Assembly (NCBI GenBank): GCA_003049465.1
Contig: PYSS01000073.1
Span: forward strand, 1 to 64,000
DNA: 64,000 nt
Origin: Magnaporthiopsis rhizophila
Lineage: Eukaryota > Ascomycota > Sordariomycetes > Magnaporthales > Magnaporthaceae
Direction of reading: 5' to 3'
Numbering within the stretch: position 1 is the stretch's first letter; the number at the start of each line of letters is the position of its first letter. This document shows positions 46,230-55,670 of the stretch, piece by piece. The position numbers were made by a program, and so were the translations under genes. The notes beneath the pieces are model-generated. The model was not told the origin of the DNA. It searched no databases and saw only the letters and a program-made list of their open reading frames with translations.

Positions 46230-48047
46230 CTACTTACTTCCTCTAGCGTCTGCAAGCCCTCGACGGCGGACCAGATTGGGTCGGACCCAATTCGGATGTC
46301 GTACCTCGAAGAAGCTCAGGCACTCCTTGGCTGTGCGGTCAGAACAGGAGTGATGTGGGTCGTCTCTCACCGTGCGGCGGAGGATGATCGTCACCCCATT
46401 TGCCCTCGCACAACCACCTGAAGGACCTCTACTAGGTACACCTGGTCTTTGCCTCCACGTCTCCAACTTTCCATTCTCGTCGCTCGGCAGAGACTTCATG
46501 TCTTCCTGCGAACATTCGAGGTTCAAGTCGGCATGGGTCATCATGGGTTCGAAATGAAGAAAAGCTGTAGTTGTCCGTTGTATCGTCCTGGGACTCGCTT
46601 GGGTGCCTCGAGGGGAAAAGCGGCCGTTGGCGCCCGGACTCTCCTGGTTGATAGACAATAGCAGCCCTGTTAGCGTGCCCTTTCTCGATATCGGAAGCAG
46701 CATGGTATTTCCACCTACTCCTGTGCGGAGAGTTCCGGTTACCCTGCCCGGGGAAGAGGCACTTGCATGCCTCGTCGTAGCCCCCGAACCAGAAGGTGTT
46801 GAATAGGAGACCAGTCAGGATGCTCTTGGACCCCATGTGAGCCGCTTTGAGGTCGCCGTCATCGTGGGTGCGATACTTTGGTGGTATGTTGTTGACTGGC
46901 TCTTTCTCGCCCGGTGCGCTGCGGCCTTCCCTAATGTGCGCCGATCCATCATCCTGGCCTTCAGGACGGCCGCTGGCCGGGTTAGCCTGTTGCGATAGCA
47001 GCTTCTTTCTGTCTCTGCAGCTTTTCCTCCTGCTCGCGCTTCTCCTGGTCCCTCTTCTCTGCCGCATCGCCGGCCGTGCCGTTCAGACCGGCCCCATCAA
47101 GCGTCGTCTGCCTGTTAAATTCCGGGACCGCTGCTGCTGCTGCTGCCGCTGCCGCTTCTACCGCCTCCTCGGGCCTAGCGATCGTGGACGTCTGGCTCGC
47201 GGTGAGTAGGCAGAGGTACGGAGAGAGTCCGGCCGAGTTGTGCATCATCAGAGCCTTGTCGTATCTGGTGAGAGGCTTCACGACGATCCTATGTTCTGCT
47301 TTCACTGCTTCGTCCTTCCGCTTGTCGGCATTGCCGCAGACGCTGCAGATACCCTCGGGCGGTGCTGCCGGCTGGCCGCTCCGCGTCCTGGATTCGTCGG
47401 CTCGCGGCTGTGCGGCCGGCCGCCTCGCCGCGCCCTTGGCATCACTGCTTCCTTTGCCGGCTGCCTCTGGTGTTTTCGCATTCCGGCCCCGGCGTGAGGA
47501 GTGCTAATCGAAGTCGACGGCGTCGTGCAAAGGTGTGTTCCCATCGTCCGGGAGCGCCTTCTGCCCGTCCCCACGCGAGTCGCGCTGGGCCCAGAATGCC
47601 CCCCTCGTTAGGCCTTCGATGAGCGTCTGGACCCCCTTTCGGTTGTGGTAGACGGCACGGCGGATAATCTCATTTTTATCCTTCGTCTTAGCGAGCGCAG
47701 CCGCAGCCTTTGCGTCCGGCATCAGGTTGCACACGTAGACCGTGAGGTCGCTGTCCAAGGCCCGGCTTATCTTGGCCCTGATGTCGACATCGGCCGCCGT
47801 GTGTAGCGGCTTCGTTCCCGAATTCGGCGAGAGCCGGTCCGGGTTCGCATCGGCGATCACGCGGAGCAGAAATTTGACCTAGGGTTGCCACTGAGGCAGC
47901 AGAGCGAAGTCGTGAGTCTGGTTGGGCGATGCCCGGGCCGAAGAAGTGACCGGAGGGTGCGCGTGTTGTTTCTCCAGGCTCAACAGTTGTTCGATTTTTT
48001 TCTCGATATTGCACGCACTTCTCCAGCTGATCCCATTTTTTTCTCAT
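46230..48047 (-). pseudogene. Ankyrin-repeat gene relic (ankyrin/subtilisin type)
   Basis: Read from 48047 downward. First MRKKWDQLEKCVQYREKN; a frame change near 47880 leads into ankyrin-like sequence KPLHTAADVDIRAKISRALD, AVYHNRKGVQTLIEGLTRG and DDGNTPLHDAVDFD. Then DKALMMHNSAGLSPYLCLLT with a Glu/Lys-rich linker (DQEKREQEEKLQRQKE), PPKYRTHDDGDLKAAHMGS, and a last piece ILRRTVRDDPHHSCSDRTAK ending near VRHPNWVRPNL. This order recalls large fungal ankyrin proteins that end in a subtilisin-like domain; the protease part is not present. That comparison is from memory. Several frame breaks are present. Confidence 0.5.
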
Positions 48048-48296
48048 GGGCCCAGCAAGCGTCGATATCAGCGTCGATCTCGTTGATCAGAATCTCCGTA
48101 CCATTGGCTCTGATGACCATGGATCCTTGTTTGGTGTCTGTGGCCACCCGCTAGACGGCTCGGCCGGTTGCGGCGGCTGGCGGGAAAAGATAAGGAAAAG
48201 GAACAAGAATAAGAATAAGAATAAGAAAAGCATCTCGACTTCGACGGCTAGGCCGGGCCACGGACACAAACAATACCACCGAATAGCGCGCCCGTG

Positions 48297-49008
48297 TCAG
48301 CCCTCCTCCCGCAGCCGCTCCCTGGCTTCCATGAGCGCCCGCCCCACCCTGTTCTCCCCCCAGCTCTCCCGCGGCTGCCGCGCGGCCACCTCTGCCGTGT
48401 AGCCGATACCCCAGACGCGGTCGTGCGAGGCCGCCTCGGCGAGCAGGCGGTCCCGGGTGCCCATGAGCACGTCCCTCAGGTGCCGGTTCTGCCGAAACTT
48501 GGCCACGTTGCCCGCGGCCACGACGGCGCTCTTGACCGGGTCCCACTCCTCGGCCCGGAACCCGGCCACGGCCCGGCCCAGCCGCTTCTGTTCTTTCGGG
48601 TCGCGCGCCGCGAGGACGCGCGCCTGCGTCTCCCGGTCCCGGAACCGCCCCGCCTTGCAGTACATCATGAACTGCTCGGCGCACGAAAAGTAGACGACGC
48701 CCCAGCCCTCCGGGTCGTCGTCGTCGACGGGGTGCCCGACGAGCCGGGACATCTCCGCCTTGGTGACGGAAAAAGTTGGACGGGTACCACTCACAGAACT
48801 CGCCGTACGCCTCGTCGGGCTTGAAGAAGAAGAGCGGCTCGTCTCCGTTTGGTGCTGTGGATGCGGTGGCGGCGGCACCACGGCACCCTGCCAAGTTGTT
48901 GTTGTTTTTGCTGCTGTTGCTGCTGCTGTTGCTGCTGTTGGCTTCTGCTTTCGCCTTTGCCTTCCCCTTCATACTGGCCTTCTCGTTTGCCTTGCGTATT
49001 GACTTCAT
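48297..49008 (-). CDS. NADAR-domain protein (YbiA-like N-glycosidase family), one apparent frameshift
   Basis: NADAR proteins cleave N-glycosidic bonds of riboflavin intermediates or of ADP-ribose adducts. Start ATG at 49008: MKSIRKANEKASMKGKAKAK, an Asn/Ser-rich stretch, then PLFFFKPDEAYGEFCEWYPS, the first conserved block. At an A5 run on the plus strand (48770-48774) the frame must shift by one base to enter SVTKAEMSRLVGHP. The rest of the domain is complete: VVYFSCAEQFMMYCKAGRFR, LGRAVAGFRAEEWDP, NVAKFRQNRHLRDVLMGTRD, LLAEAASHDRVWGIGY, SWGENRVGRALMEARERL. The stop is at 48299-48297. One extra base in a homopolymer is the only defect, so a sequencing error is as likely as a true mutation. 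An upstream (AAGAAT)n-like run near 48200 follows the 3' end. Confidence 0.75.
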
Positions 49009-49239
49009 TTCGTCGGATGAGGGAGTGCTAGAGATATGCGATGGTTGTTGAGATATGTGATCTTTGTTAAGATGGAGTAGGCAGGTAGGTAGTTATTTGA
49101 GATGTGATCTGGTAGGCTCACAGAACCAGCCATTGTGGGGCTCGGGCGCGTATTTATAGGCCTCGCTCCCGTTCTTCCGGAGAAAGGTAGGACTCGAGCC
49201 CGAGAAAATACTGTCACAACCTGAAAAAACTAAACTGCG

Positions 49240-49314
49240 CCGTAAAAATGTCCCGTGTTAGCGGAGATACGTAAAATGCGAGTTGAAAACATACTTTTAA
49301 AGCGGCAGTGGTTG

Positions 49315-49377
<63 letters not shown>

Positions 49378-49440
49378 CCACTGTAAAAATCTCCCGTGGT
49401 TGTGGAAATAGGTAGGATTCGAGGTAGAGAACATACATTT
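49240..49440. repeat. Poly(A) tract flanked by imperfect direct repeats
   Basis: A homopolymer of about 61 bases (49315-49375) lies between two related 70-bp segments: CCGTAAAAATGTCCCGTG...AACATACTTTTAAAGCGGCA before it and CTGTAAAAATCTCCCGTG...AACATACATTTAAATGGCA after it. The layout repeats that of the 543-bp duplication: repeat, poly(A), repeat. Confidence 0.8.
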
Positions 49441-50115
49441 AAATGGCATGGGTGGGGCGACCCATGTGGGACTCAACGAAGAGCCGCCATCCCCTCTGCG
49501 GACGCTAGTGGTAACTTCGCGCTGCATCTCGCTATTGAGAAGGGCCGCGTTCGCGTTGCCGAGCGCCTTGTTGACGCTTTCCCCGACATCCCAGCCGCAA
49601 GCGATGCGAGCCAGACCTCGGACCGTAGCAATGCCACTACACCCCAACCAGAAGAGGAGGGCAGCGTCACTCCTGTGGACTAGGATCTACCGGTCCGCTA
49701 CCGCAGGCTGATGGCTGCCTTTGGGATGTTTGAAGACCGGGGAGGCCACAACGCGAAGTCCACGAAAAGGGACAACAGATTGGCCCCGCTCAACCGAGCC
49801 AACCCGGCCGGTGTGAACGCGCTTTTTGCGGCGGCGGGCAGAGACCTCCTGACGGTTGGCAGGCCTCTCCTCGAGCGGCCAGCCGATCCGAACCTCGTCG
49901 ACGATCGATCCAGGCTGCCTATTCACATGGCTGCCGAGGCCGGATCCGCCAGTCTGATCATGGACCTGCTCGACAAGGGCACCGCGATGAAACATGCCAG
50001 TGCTGGCTTGGTTGCCATACCCCTTCACCCCAGCTGCTACCGAGGTCATGTGTATGCCGGCAAACTCCTCGCCGACCGTAGCTGCATCTACCCTGCACTT
50101 GAAAGAAATTCATGA
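49396..50115 (+). pseudogene. Ankyrin-repeat relic
   Basis: One frame, interrupted by a TAG at 49681, encodes ankyrin-like phrases: GNFALHLAIEKGRVRVAERL before the stop, and NPAGVNALFAAAGRDLL, RLPIHMAAEAGSASLIMDLL and GLVAIPLHPSCYRGHVYAGK after it. No clear start or partner domain. The poly(A) repeat sits just upstream, so the 5' part may have been lost. Confidence 0.55.
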
Positions 50116-50269
50116 CGGCTGCCGCTGAGAGATACTATGTGTCAGACGCGGACGCACGCTTGGTGGTGTCTAATCACCGCAAGGTCCAGCCAGTCACGGT
50201 TGGGTAAAAGATACGGCAAAGCTATCTAACGCCGTCGCCGTCGCTTCGCCGTCGCTATCCCGATCCATT

Positions 50270-50455
50270 TGGGTTTAGTTTCCTATTTCTTTTCCTATTT
50301 CTTTTCCTATTTCTTTTCCTATTTCTTTTCCTATTTCTTTTCCTATTTCTTTTCCTATTTCTTTTCCTATTTCTTTTCCTATTTCTTTTCCTATTTCTTT
50401 TCCTATTTCCCCTCCTATTTCTTTTCTATTTCTTTTTATTTCTGGTTGGCGGGAC
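50270..50455. repeat. 12-bp satellite CCTATTTCTTTT
   Basis: About eleven near-perfect copies from 50282 to about 50406, then degenerate copies to 50450. The same GAAATAGGAAAAG word occurs dispersed elsewhere (about 15510-15560, 52785-52845, 55835-55925, 56440-56535). Confidence 0.9.
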
Positions 50456-50580
50456 GAACCCAATGGACCAGCAGCAGCGGAACTGTGGGGGCGGAGCCGC
50501 AGATGTGGCTGGGTCCGCCCCGACTAACACCCTCCCTTGCTGCCGTCTGACGTTCCCTTCATTGAAGCCTGATATTGCCA

Positions 50581-51710
50581 ATGTCGCGCGCCTCCCGATT
50601 CTGCGGGAATCGCATCGCTTCCTGGATTGATCTTTTGCCCGAGCCCTCGCCAAAAATCTCTCCGCGTCGAAAAAGAAATTGCCCCAGCTCGTCGGCCGCG
50701 ACGAAAACCCCAGATCGGGCGGCGTCACCTCCCAAGCGGAGGAGACTCGACCAGGGCGGCTGGAGCGCGCCCGTTGACGAGGACGAAGCCGACGACCCGC
50801 TTTCTCTTCTCGACCCCCCTTGGCATACACCTCAGACGCTACGACCGAGGGAGGACGGGCGGCCCCGCCCTCCGGCATACCCGAGAGACGCACGGCGGGG
50901 CTCTTCCCCGTCCAGCCCTGCCGTGTCCAACCCCAGCCCCTGTCGTTGCAATCCAAGCCCTATTTGTCCCGACCCAAGATGAGGCGATCGACGAGTCCCG
51001 TGAAAGACATCAGCCGGCTTCGACTGCTGAGACCCGCGATCGAGTTCACCGGCCCAGCTGCCAGCAGACGTGCATGGGTTGCTGGCCAGCGTGAGAAGAA
51101 TTGCCGAACACCGTCTCGGCTTCATCCCCACCGCCGCCGGCGAGGCTATCATCACAAATGTGGCCGCCTCGAGCGAGTGGCCTGAACATCTTTTCGCCCC
51201 GAGTGGCCAGGAGTCGCCGGGTTATAGACCCCGTACTCGGACGCGCGGGCGAGGCGGATTCGGACACACCAACCGATGCTGCTGTGCGGAGCCGCAAGGA
51301 GCTCGCGGCCCTGCGCAAAAATCGAGGGCGCCGTGGGCAAAGCACCCAAAAGAGGGCCACTCGGAAAGCGCCTGGAATATATCCGTCCACGCGCCTCTTT
51401 TGGAATCGGCTGCCAATGCCCCGTTGCATCGGCAACCATCGCCGCCGCCGGCATTATGCGGCAGTGGCTGCCGGCCCAGCCGGGCACCCCGCTTGCACAG
51501 CCGTCGTCTTCCAATCTTCAAACGTTGGTTGATGGATGTCCTGGGAGTCGAGGAAGGGCAAGGGTGAGCGAGACGGGCCTCGGCACCCTGTCCGCGGGCT
51601 GTGAACGGCCTGTCGGTGTCCATGTTGATATTCTAGTCAAGCTTCTTCGTTCCGGTTCTTATTGGTCTCGACAGCGTATCCCGATCTCCTAGTCCGGTTC
51701 GAAAACATGT

Positions 51711-51712
<2 letters not shown>
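50581..51712 (+). pseudogene. PD-(D/E)XK nuclease-like gene, truncated copy 3
   Basis: Starts like the family (RIASWIDLLPEPSPKI) and continues in shifting frames: SPVKDISRLRLLRPA, LPADVHGLLASVRRIAEHRL with IPTAAGEAIITNV, then ESAWNISVHAPLLESAA, matching EAAWNVKVHAPMLELAARD of the intact gene. It stops before the active-site half, at the poly(T)/N gap. At least two frame changes. It may be truncated by the insertion of whatever the poly(T) marks, or by the assembly gap. Confidence 0.7.
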
Positions 51713-51743
<31 letters not shown>

Positions 51744-51789
51744 NNNNNNNNNNNNNNNNTGGTTTTTTTTTTTTTTTTTTTTTTTTTTT
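51713..51789. repeat. Poly(T) tract with 16-base N gap
   Basis: T run 51713-51743, N 51744-51759, then TGG and T run 51763-51789. Both sides of the gap begin with TGGTTTT, so the gap may hide a tandem copy. Confidence 0.85.
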
Positions 51790-52080
51790 GGCTATGAACC
51801 AGAGACAGTCTACTGGACACGCTTTACCGCACTTGCTTTTGGATACTGGCATAGCATACCGTGATAATGGTGAGTGTGGACGTGAACCTCGCCACGACCG
51901 TGACTCCGGACCTGAGTTACGGAGGCGGTCTCTGCTTCGACTCCATGATCGTCTTTGCAACGCGGGTGCTAATTCCCGACGACCACGACCCTTATAGAGG
52001 CGATGATGCTCAGCTCCGGGGCGCCGCTCGTCTCGTCCGCCCTGAGGACCCAATTCTCCGAGTCCAGCAAATGAAGCTAT
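51790..52080. other. Short spacer, no gene recognised
   Basis: Contains a plus-strand open frame without family features. Confidence 0.4.
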
Positions 52081-52578
52081 TCACAATGACTCCAAAACAA
52101 TCCCGATCGCATGGTTGAGCCGCCTCCTCTTCTCGAGCAGTTCTCCAGCAAGATGCTGATCCAACGCACGCAACATTGTCTCAAGAGTGTCCGCTACCAC
52201 ACAAACCCCCGCGATTAGCATCCTGCATCACGTTAAACTGGAGGGGAACTCTACCCTCACCGTTCGTCGAGTCGATATCTTCCCGCGTTCGCGGAAAATG
52301 GGGAATGTTTTCGTTTGTTGCTAGCGCCCGAAGAGGGTGCAATGTATCGTCTGGGCGAGTGAGGATGCTGTTCAGTCCGCGCGCGATCGCGTTGGAGTCA
52401 CTGTTTCCCCTCTCGTCAGTTCAGCCCAAGCTCAATCTTTTCCACTGCGGCAACCCCTGTCGAAGACGTACCTAGCGATCACTCGCGTCTCGATCCGCTC
52501 CAGTCGGCCTCGGAATTCCAGCATGTCTTGTTGCATGGCGCGAAGCATTCCCCGGATGTCGTCGAGCTGCTGTGCCAT
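52081..52578 (-). CDS. Small three-exon fungal protein, paralogue B
   Basis: Exons 52578-52472, 52400-52261 and 52193-52081, 119 aa, phases identical to paralogue A at 11.7-12.2 kb. N-terminal coil MAQQLDDIRGMLRAMQQDML, core SDSNAIARGLNSIL, LHPLRALATNENIPHFPR and end helix LLEKRRRLNHAIGI. The frame upstream of the ATG is open for 24 codons with coiled-coil-like sequence (QRQQNFEDLEQQLALPG) up to a TAG, so an older, longer N-terminus may have been cut off. Function unknown. Confidence 0.7.
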
Positions 52579-53136
52579 TGCGCCTGCCGTTCTGACACCA
52601 GGTAACGCGAGCTGTTGTTCGAGGTCCTCAAAATTCTGTTGTCGCTGCTACAACTGGCGTGTTTGAGCCGTCGTGCACAAACACTGGAAAGGAAGGACCA
52701 AATTCGTTCACCCCGCCCTAGTTTTTCATCCAAAGGTGTGCCACACCACAAGCCACAAACTCGGTCCGTTTATTAAGAATGAAATAGGAAAAGAAAAAAA
52801 GTAGGAAAGGAAAAAAAAATAAAAAAGGAAAGGAAATAGGATTTGGCATTTGGGTGGATTACTTTATTTTGGTTTGCTCGCCAGCCTATGGCAAAGGCCA
52901 GACCAGACCATGGCAAGGGACAAGCACGACACCAATGTATTAATAGGAAAGCCGTAGCGGTATATCCGCTTTCCCGTTAAAATAGGGGTGAGAGCATTTG
53001 GGGAGCAGGTAAAGGAGTATGCAAAGTTATGGTATTCAGAAGGTCAAAGCGCTGGCTCTGGAAGAAAATATGCTATCTAGAACAGCCTGCGCGGGGCCTG
53101 GCGTGATAATCGCGCGGTCCCGTGCCCTGCATGTGT
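52579..53136. other. Spacer with GAAATAGGAAAA-type purine microsatellite
   Basis: Purine-rich degenerate repeats at about 52785-52845. No gene. Confidence 0.5.
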
Positions 53137-54579
53137 TTAGTCAACAGCCAGGAGCGTGGTAGACACCCACTGCCGGAACTGCGTGTCAACCCATGCGACA
53201 AGCTCGCGCAGCACGGCCAAGAGCACGTACGAGGAACGCATGTCGGTGGTGCCGCCAATGGTCACAGGTCCAACCATCCAGATCGACGTCCCCTCGTCGC
53301 AGGCAAAGTACAGCTCCCACGAGGTATCCTCGACGAGCAGCAGAGGCAGCGTCGTGATTTTGGACCCCGGAGGGATGAGTTCCGATATCCGACGGTGCCA
53401 GGCGGCGGTCCAGATTCCAAGCTGTATATAACCATGAGCGCTGGAGCCCTTCGGCTTCGTTTCAATACTTATGCCAATGGGCGAACGTCGGAGCGGCGTG
53501 TAAAGAGTTTGGTTGATGGGCTGGAGGGAGAACGGCTGTGTTCTAATGAGTTCTTGCATGGGCCCTGCCAGAGGTTCGGAACCCTTGAGAGGAGGGTCCA
53601 GGTCCAGGACCAGGGCGAAGTCGACCATTTTGCCCGCCGCTGTGTTCGAGTAAGTTCCGTCTGGACATGCCGTGGTTGCGGACACGCCGTCGCCGGCCTC
53701 GCGGCTGCTGGCCATGGTGCTGGCTGGAATGGCCGCGGGGCCGCCGCGTCCGACTCTAGGCAGCCATCGCGAGGCGACACGAGCTGTCGTGACGACCTCG
53801 CAGACGACGGCGCGGCGATCTCGAGCGGCTAGCTCGAGCATGGGAGCATGGACCTTCACGTTCCAAGCTGCCTCGCAACGGTCTTTCCTCTTGCACTCGG
53901 CGGCGTCGCTTTGGATACGACGGAGAGCGGTGAACTGATATCGAGCTCGACGTCGCTTGCGGGCTGCAAAGCTCCTGTCCTGATCGTTGTCGTCCTGGGC
54001 GTCGTCCTCCACCCAAAAAGTGCTCTCTTCCTCGACCTCTTCCACAAACCAGCGGGGTGACCAGGTGCTACCGCCATACACTTCGTTTTGTATGATGTGC
54101 CTAGCGGACGCGGGGATTACATGTTCGTGCTCGCGAGTGATTTGGACAATGCGCGCATAGAGCTGCCGCACATCCTCAGGAAGAGTCTCTGGAGTAATAT
54201 CCCCGACAATGGGCTTCATAGTGATGGGCTTCGTAAGCTGACCCAAGCCTCTTGGTGTCCTAATTTTGATAGGGGGGGTAGTGCGACGACGACGGGGTTT
54301 CGCCGGGGGGGTTTCGTAAGACGTCTGGGAGCCGGTGGGAGGGGTCGCCGGGAGGGCGGAAAGCGGTCCAGGATTGTCCTTGGTGGCGAGCGCGGGCTCA
54401 GGGGCGCCGCCGCTGGGAGGGTGGGCGGCGCTCCCATCGGGGGTCGGTCGTGGCATAATGCGGGCGCCCGAGGAAGCGGAGGGTTGGTGGTTCGGCCTTC
54501 TGGACGGGAGGTTGTCAAGCCAGGAAATGATCCTGCACTCCCAACATTGGCAGAGCCGGTGGTGCTTTACCTGGGACAT
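53137..54579 (-). CDS. PD-(D/E)XK nuclease-like fungal protein, intact copy
   Basis: Single exon, 480 aa. N-terminus IISWLDNLPSRRP, then a Pro/Ser-rich variable region (residues 30-110), LGQLTKPITMKPIVGD, TLPEDVRQLYARIVQI and HVIPASARHIIQNEVYGGST. The C-terminal half resembles the dispersed fungal PD-(D/E)XK-superfamily domain: EAAWNVKVHAPMLELAARD, VVTTARVASRWLP, KMVDFALVLDLDPP (candidate Asp), PLRRSPIGISIETKPKG (candidate E-x-K), QLGIWTAAWHRRISELI and ITTLPLLLVEDTSWELYFAC. Nuclease activity is not shown for this family. Three damaged relatives lie in the window (13.9-15.8, 50.6-51.7 and 55.5-55.7 kb), pointing to a multiplying family. I used the first ATG; a later start is possible. Confidence 0.8.
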   Translation of the reverse strand: MSQVKHHRLCQCWECRIISWLDNLPSRRPNHQPSASSGARIMPRPTPDGSAAHPPSGGAPEPALATKDNPGPLSALPATPPTGSQTSYETPPAKPRRRRTTPPIKIRTPRGLGQLTKPITMKPIVGDITPETLPEDVRQLYARIVQITREHEHVIPASARHIIQNEVYGGSTWSPRWFVEEVEEESTFWVEDDAQDDNDQDRSFAARKRRRARYQFTALRRIQSDAAECKRKDRCEAAWNVKVHAPMLELAARDRRAVVCEVVTTARVASRWLPRVGRGGPAAIPASTMASSREAGDGVSATTACPDGTYSNTAAGKMVDFALVLDLDPPLKGSEPLAGPMQELIRTQPFSLQPINQTLYTPLRRSPIGISIETKPKGSSAHGYIQLGIWTAAWHRRISELIPPGSKITTLPLLLVEDTSWELYFACDEGTSIWMVGPVTIGGTTDMRSSYVLLAVLRELVAWVDTQFRQWVSTTLLAVD

Positions 54580-55499
54580 CGAGGGCGAGCGGATGGCTGG
54601 GATGAAATATTAAACTGGCGAGGCAGAGAGGGTGAAGAAGTCGAGTGACATGGAAGGCACTGGTGGGGAGGAGAGACGTTAAATGTCGACTGGGGAGAAA
54701 TAGGGAGCAAGCCCCTGAAGGCGCGCTGCGCGTGCTATGGTGGCGTCGTGGCAGCTCCATGGGCATTCGACGCAAACGGAAACAATGGGGCCGTACATGC
54801 CAGTCGTGAGGGAATCCGAATAACAATCCGGGCTCAACAAGGCCGGCAAGGCTGCGGAATTAAAAAAGTGGACCCGCCATGCACACTCGGCCCAAACCAG
54901 GACAACCCATCGTCCACACTAATACTTGCGGCGGCGGCAGCAGACGCGGCTGCCCGGGCCCACAGAAACGCGGCCGGCCCGGGACAACGTCCGAGGGGAA
55001 AGCAATACCCTCGTGTGTGACGTTGTGTTGGGTGCCCAGCGTCACACAGACAACCCGACAAGGGAAGTTGTGGCTGCCCGTGTTTGTGCTAAACGAGACG
55101 AGGCCTTTCGTGCAGGCTCCAGGAAGCACATGCGCTTCTATTTCTTTTCCTATTCTTTTTTCCTATTCTTTTCCTCCCCAGAACCCCGTCGTCGTCACCA
55201 CAGAACAGGGGAGCCGGCCACTGAGCGTCTACCTGGCTCGCGCTGCTGCCGCAAAGGAATGGTTAAAAAAAGATGGCACAGACGGGGAGCGTTCGAACCC
55301 GCTGGATATTATGCGTATAATCTAGCCGGGGAGGCCCCCTTGCTGCCTACCTAGTCGCAACTGCGGTAGGCGACACAGAACAGGCACTCCACTTGTCGGA
55401 ACGCAGCGCCCCACACTTTCTACACTAAATGTGCCCAGGTCGTCAGGCAACGCTTCCCCGTGTTTTGCCCAGTGTCGTGGGGAACGAGCGCGGGCGCAA
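54580..55499. other. Spacer, no gene recognised
   Basis: Upstream region of the intact nuclease-like gene. A TTTCTTTTCCTATTC microsatellite occurs near 55138-55172. A B-box-like GCGTTCGAACCC at about 55289 has no tRNA around it. Confidence 0.4.
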
Positions 55500-55670
55500 A
55501 GACGTCATCGCTGCAAGGGCCAGCATCAGGGGTCGGTCAGTGGTGGCATGGTGCCGGCGCCCGAGGAAGCGAAGGCTGATATTTCAGCCTTTTGAACGGA
55601 AGCTTGTCGAGCGAGGAAATGATCCGGCACACGGAATAGCGACAGAGCGATGGTGTGTTACCTGAGGCAT
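55500..55670 (-). pseudogene. PD-(D/E)XK nuclease-like gene, N-terminal fragment (copy 4)
   Basis: Starts MPQVTHHRSVAIPCAG, clearly related to the first codons of the intact gene (MSQVKHHRLCQCWECR), and stays alignable at DNA level through the RRHHATTDP / RIMPRPTPDG segment. Stops and frame changes occur within 30 codons, and nothing beyond the first 55 codons is present. Confidence 0.65.

Noticed and set aside
50269..50550. FSYFFSYFF repeat protein
   Set aside because: Translation of the CCTATTTCTTTT satellite, not a gene.
55260..55330. Possible tRNA around GCGTTCGAACCC
   Set aside because: The box-B-like word stands alone; no anticodon arm or acceptor stem could be folded in either orientation.
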